A stretch of DNA of 64,000 bases from Ambrosia x helenae. Its lineage: Eukaryota > Streptophyta > Magnoliopsida > Asterales > Asteraceae. Position 1 is the first letter of the stretch; each line of letters starts with the position of its first letter. The notes below the pieces were generated by a model. It saw only the letters and a list, made by a program, of their open reading frames with translations, did no database searches and was not told where the DNA came from. The position numbers and the translations under genes are program-made. The stretch covers positions 133,715,068-133,779,067 of the forward strand of contig CM061228.1 in NCBI GenBank assembly GCA_030844895.1. The letters are read 5' to 3'. Below, piece by piece: positions 60,001-64,000 of this stretch.

Positions 60001-61951
60001 TCCTAGACCCGTCCAGCATTCCCCTATTTATACATAAACGTAAATAAGAAGTCTCGTGTAATCAGCTGGTTAGTTATGCTCCTTGAAGTCTTCTTTGTGA
60101 CCATTTGTGGCTGTTTCTGCTCAGGTAGACGTTGCAGCAACGGTTTCCACTTTCTTCGCCTACTTTTAATGTATGTCGGTTACATCCTTGACTCTTTCTT
60201 TAAGCTTAGACTTTAGCTTGCAAGTGTAACTCCTTTTTCAATAAGTGTTTTGACTGAGTCATGATAATGTAGACGTTAGAAAACAGTTTCGAACCCATAT
60301 CATAACTTAGTCGTTCCTGCAAATACATCATATAAAGAGAATTCGTTAGTACATCCTCAGGATGTGCATAAGTTGAAATATTGCTACATCCTGAAGTTAG
60401 CTGGGCCCTTCAGCATCCTGAGGATGCTACACTAGGGATGAGAGGTAAAATCATCCTGAGGATTTTCACCACCAACAGGGATGTCCTTTGTGAAGCAGGT
60501 GGTGGAAGAAGCGGGTACAAATCACCGCTGCTGTTGCATCTGAGGATAGGGATCCGGGTCTTGAGATCCTGCACAAGAAAACCAAAAGGGTCAAATTCTA
60601 TGGAAAGTGAGTTGTCGGTGGTTAGGCGACGGACCGAAATTAAGTTTTTGATAAGTTTAGGTGAGTATAGGATGTTGTTTAGTTTAAAGGGTGGGTAAGG
60701 TGGTGGGAGGGTCAAGTTTCATTGGCCAGTAACCGGTATGACATTACCATCACCGACAAATATAAATTTAGGAGAGCCCTAATTAAGAGGAGGTTGAGAT
60801 TTACCTGACTGTTGATGATAATGCTCAGATGCCTCGGTGTCCATGATCGAGTTCCAGTCTGGCGGGTTGAGACTCATGGCATGCATAGCTTGTGCAATGT
60901 TGGTGGGTGTGTAGGCCATGTGGGCCGCTCCAGGACTTGGGCCGAGAACTCCTTTGGTGTTTGGGCTATTAGTGGGCTGAGGGGAGGATGGGTAGGGACA
61001 AGGGGGAGAAGCCCAATTCGGCCACTCGTTGGTGTAAGTACTCGGGTTTTGCCAAGGAAATGAGTAGGGCCAAGGGAAAGGTGGAGTGTAGGTGGAGTTG
61101 GTTGGGCGGCCATGGTTCCAGTTGGACCTGCCCCTGCCACGACCTCGTCCCCGAGCACGGGGTCGGCCACGATCAGAGGAAGGGTCCGAGGACGGGGAGC
61201 GGTGATCCAGGACAGGAGGTTGTTAGTGGGTGGGATTGGTGGTGGTTGAGTGGGTGGTGGTGTGAAGGGCCGAGCCAGCGGAGGAGGCCACATGTTTGGC
61301 GAGTTCCTGTTTGCGAGTCTCGTCCATACAAAGTTTGGAACGAACCTCGTAAAAGGATGGGAGCGGTTTAGTTTTGTGAATAACATTGCTAATGCTTTCG
61401 TATGTTTCGGTAAGGCCGGCTAGGGTTTGTAGGACAAGGTTATCGTCGTCGACCGGTGCATCAACATTTGAGAGTTGATCGGCGAGGACTTTGATTTCTT
61501 GGCAATAGGCTGCCATGTTAGGGAAGTTTTCGAGGCGGGTGCTATTAAACTTTTGTTTTAGGTAAAGGGCACGGGTGGCTTTGTTGTCTTGGAAGAGGGT
61601 TTCTAGGGCGATCCAGGCTTGGTGGGCGGTTGTGTTGGTTTTGAAGATGGTGTTGACCAGGTCTTTCGAGATGGTGCCAGAGTTCCATTGGAGAACTATG
61701 GCGTCCAATCTCTCCCATGAGTCAAGAGAGGAGGCAGCAGGTGGGGTGGTGGTTTTGTCAGCAGCGGCGGCGGCCGCTGGGGTAGAAGGGGTAGGTTGGG
61801 GTTGGAGGTGGTCGGAAACCAAGAAGGCCCGACATTGGATTCGGAATAGTTCCGCCCATGTGTTATAGTGGGAGGATTCCGATTCCAGGATGATGGGGAT
61901 GTAGGATCGGATGTTGTAAACGGTGACCGCCAGGTGAAGTTTAGGCTCCAT
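57081..61951 (-). pseudogene. Copia gag-pol, inactivated
   Basis: Gag (61951-61223) has the UBN2-type core, for example AHQAWIALETLFQDNKATRA. A GAG-pre-integrase segment (LNNILYSPKLIKNLISVRR) lies at about 60680. Integrase pieces with the zinc finger (CQSCLLGKS) and core (DILHIDLWTSP, SSQNGKAEQ) occupy about 59400-58700. Reverse transcriptase shows KARLVCDGKLQQVG (58045) and the catalytic LLLYVDDILLV (57650). After that about 250 residues are missing up to an RNase H part (about 57560-57081) ending VSSRFQIADIFTKGLP. Several frameshifts and stops separate these pieces. The copy cannot be functional. Confidence 0.88.
59522..60435. mobile_element. Solo LTR, 914 bp, inserted in the copia element
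   Basis: Perfect 5-bp duplication GGGAT at 59517-59521 and 60436-60440. The insertion starts TGTTTTGGTCAAAAATTATC, in keeping with an LTR; its last bases are CTA rather than CA. Copia coding sequence breaks off at one side (60436) and resumes at the other (59521). The right end has several CATCCTGAGGATG palindromes. Confidence 0.75.
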
Positions 61952-62136
61952 GGGTGAAGAAAGGGTGGGCAGCAGTGAGAGGTGGGTGATGGAGCGGCAG
62001 AGAAGTTGCCGGAGCAGAAGCAGAGGGCGACGGAAGGGTGGGGTGAGGGACCGAACAATCAGGCTGATACCATGAAAGATTGTTAAGTGTAATCCCTTGA
62101 TTTGTATTTCATTAATCTCTCAAATATATAGATAAT

Positions 62137-62321
62137 GAGAAAGTTTAGGGTAAAAAGTACCTTAACATAAAAAGTGCAGAAAGCCACTAGAACTTGCCAC
62201 CTGTTAATTTAACCAAACCACAGTTAAAACACGATTAACCTATTTTTCTTCTTCCCTGATCTAAACTTTCAGAACATAAACCTAACCCATCCTCCTTTCT
62301 CAACTTCATTGATCAAGATTT
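62137..62321. other. No gene recognised
   Basis: Unremarkable AT-rich DNA after the truncated copia LTR. Confidence 0.4.
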
Positions 62322-62373
62322 GACCACCACCACCACCACCACCACCACTACCACCACCACCACCACCACCACC
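62322..62373 (+). repeat. (ACC)n microsatellite
   Basis: About 17 ACC units with one interruption. The poly-Gly ORF on the other strand is an artefact. Confidence 0.95.
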
Positions 62374-62490
62374 TACCGCTGATATATAATGTTTCAGGTT
62401 AAAGTGGTACGAATTACGAAGAAAATATGTGTAGAGGCAAATTAAAATTGGACCTGTTTTGGTCAAGAAGAAAGGGTTGATTTGTCAAGA

Positions 62491-62961
62491 AGATCGCCTC
62501 CAGCATCTTTCATTAGGAAGGCTTCGAATATAGCGTGGTTAGAACTTCCAATATCTCGGGACACCGACAAAGCATTTATTCGTGGCATTTTGCACGACAA
62601 CCCAACCTGCTGTCATACCTTATTTAGCTAGCTTGCTACTGATCAGAATATACTCATTTTGCAACCTTTTGTTTGATATAGCCACCAATGTCGTAGCTTA
62701 TTCAATATCATCCTTCAACTATCACATGAGCTCTTGATCTGATAAGAAGGAGTTGTGATATCTAGGGAGTTGTTGCATACACAGATTGAGAGTTATGAAG
62801 ATCAACTGGCACAAACAAAGAGTGAAAAGAGTAATGATGGTGGGGGAGATATTCAAGATCAAGTGAAAAGAGTAATGTGCACGATGAGAAAACGTCAATC
62901 ATCAGATAAAGTCGCTGAGATGGATGATAATAGTAATAATAAAGTACGTCCAAAAGATTGA
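62491..62961 (+). pseudogene. Gene-fragment ORFs of unknown family
   Basis: One frame from 62491 reads RSPPASFIRKASNIAWLELP then ISRDTDKAFIRGILHDNPTCC and stops at 62629-62631. A second, 62755-62961, reads SRELLHTQIESYEDQLAQTK and continues as a charged, probably coiled-coil stretch ending RPKD. Both look like real coding sequence but I cannot name the parent. They may be two exons of one broken gene, or a captured piece upstream of the minisatellite. Confidence 0.35.
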
Positions 62962-62999
62962 AGACATTGGAAACATGTGCGTTTAAAATTTGTAAAAGG

Positions 63000-63520
63000 T
63001 GTGTTTAAAATTTTCAATGAGTGCGTCAAAACTTTAAATGAGTGCTTCTAAAATTTCAATGAGTGCTTCTAAATTTTCAATGAGTGCTTCCAAACTTTTT
63101 AACTAGTGCTTCTAAATTTTCAATGAGTGCATCCAAACTTTTTAATGAGTGCGTCCAAATTTTGAATGAGTGCTTCCAAACTTTTTAATGAGTGCTTCTA
63201 AATTTTCAATGAGTGCTTCCAAACTTTTTAATGAATGCTTCTAAATTTTCAATGAGTGCTTCCAAACTTTTTAATGAGTGCTTCTAAATTTTCCATGAGT
63301 GCTTCCAAACTTTTTTAATGAGTGCTTCTAAATTTTCAATGAGTGCTTCCAAACTTTTTAATGGGTGCTTCTAAATTTTCAATGAGTGCTTCCAAACATT
63401 TTAATGAGTGCTTCTAAATTTTCAATGAGTGCTTTCAAACTTTTTAATGAGTGCGTTTAAATTTTGTATATGCGTTTAAATATTGTACAATGAGTGCGTT
63501 TAAATTTTGTAAGTGCGTTT
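63000..63520 (+). repeat. Minisatellite, unit of about 42 bp
   Basis: The alternating words TTCTAAATTTTCAATGAGTGC and TTCCAAACTTTTTAATGAGTGC (each about 21-22 bases) recur for about 500 bp, roughly 11-12 units of 42 bp. Repeats at the edges are more diverged (GTTTAAAATTTTC, GTTTAAATTTTGT), the middle is the most uniform. Confidence 0.92.
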
Positions 63521-64000
63521 AAAAGGCTCTGTTTTCACCAACCCCATCTTCTTCGTCTGCAACTTTTTTTAACCTAATTTTTATGTTTAATCATACTTAT
63601 GGAAACAAAATCGAAAGTATTTGACAACTATTACGAGCGTTTATTCATAATTGTATGTTTTTTCGTATGATTAAATCATTCAGTGTAAATCTCTGTTTTT
63701 ATAATTTTTCGTTTTCGTTCATTGTAATCGAATGTTTTTTGCTATTTTGATTGTGTAATCATTCAAATTGGTTTAATCGATTTCAATTTGTTGAATTTTT
63801 TTTGTTTTGATTGATTTTTGTTGTTACGATTTGAAAAAAAAAAATAGACGGTTTTTCATAATTTACCCGTGGTTAGCTTAATCCAAGTATGATTAGGGTT
63901 TTTAATCTGCATCCAGCTATCTTGTTGATCTAATGGCTGAGATTGCTTTTTACGTTAACAAGATTTGTACATTATCTCTTCCTATAAATAATTATATGGG
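63521..64000. other. No gene recognised
   Basis: T-rich non-coding DNA up to the window edge. Confidence 0.4.

Larger units (their letters stand above)
56942..62136 (-). mobile_element. Decayed Ty1/copia retrotransposon, split by a solo LTR
   Basis: On the minus strand the 5' LTR (right side) survives only at 62136-62073. It is followed directly by the primer-binding site TGGTATCAGCC (62072 to 62062). Gag, integrase, reverse transcriptase and RNase H fragments follow in copia order. The 3' LTR is complete at 57080-56942 (139 bp, TGGATTG...TTTCA). The 64 bases shared by the two LTRs differ at only a few sites. A 914-bp insertion interrupts the pol region, and part of the reverse transcriptase/RNase H linker is deleted. 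Confidence 0.88.

Noticed and set aside
60874..61386. 170-codon Pro-rich ORF
   Set aside because: Shadow frame over the copia gag C-terminal region, which is GC-rich and low in stops.
62269..62466. Gly-rich ORF on the minus strand
   Set aside because: Produced by the (ACC)n microsatellite.

Overview
This window is eukaryotic nuclear DNA from a flowering plant. The gene families are plant-specific, the introns are GT-AG, the intergenic DNA is AT-rich, and most of the 64 kb is nested transposable elements. The repeat style (TGTAACACCCC-type LTRs, many hAT and PIF/Harbinger MITEs, Helitrons) suggests a eudicot, probably Asteraceae; the family is an inference.

Four ordinary genes are supported. 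(1) A nine-exon SCAR/WAVE actin-nucleation regulator lies at 6204-11233 (+). (2) A single-exon DUF538 protein is at 16272-16685 (+). (3) A two-exon papain-type cysteine protease of the SAG39/SAG12 type is at 26500-27611 (+). (4) A two-exon nuclear gene for plastid ribosomal protein bL34c is at 28130-28905 (-). From memory, three of these match neighbours on Arabidopsis chromosome 1 (At1g29070 to At1g29170), so this looks like an old conserved block swollen by transposons. The four act in unrelated processes: actin, an unknown DUF538 role, vacuolar or secreted proteolysis, and plastid translation.

Layout by region. 1-5 kb: a long minus-strand LTR, an unidentified exon fragment and a 627-bp LTR with a perfect 5-bp target duplication. 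6-11 kb: SCAR. 11.8-15.7 kb: a Harbinger MITE, a broken conserved plant ORF, a 681-bp hAT MITE, a copia LTR remnant and a LINE 3' end. 16-19 kb: DUF538 and a Harbinger MITE. 19.9-25.5 kb: a probable CACTA transposon holding two exons of a ZIFL-type transporter and another LTR element. 26-29 kb: the protease and bL34c. 29-34 kb: hAT MITEs, a small Helitron and a broken Helitron replication-protein fragment.

34.8-46.2 kb is the most informative part. A minus-strand Helitron of about 5.26 kb (34823 to about 40083) sits in a sequence that reappears without it at 45525-45894. A 5.1-kb degenerate Ty3/gypsy element (40432-45529) ends 30 bp into its right LTR, fuses through a short microhomology to that second copy of its own 5' flank, and is followed by a complete LTR (45895-46164). 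The order of events can be read: gypsy insertion, junctional duplication, then Helitron insertion. 47-53 kb: a SINE, a Helitron end, a complete Cassandra TRIM with 5S rRNA-like LTRs, three MITEs and a tandem duplication. 53.6-55.7 kb: a non-autonomous CACTA element with a perfect 3-bp target duplication and a large TATG satellite. 56.9-62.1 kb: a decayed Ty1/copia element (-) split by a 914-bp solo LTR. 62.3-64 kb: gene-fragment ORFs and a minisatellite.

No rRNA array, functional tRNA, CRISPR array or bacterial-type operon is seen.
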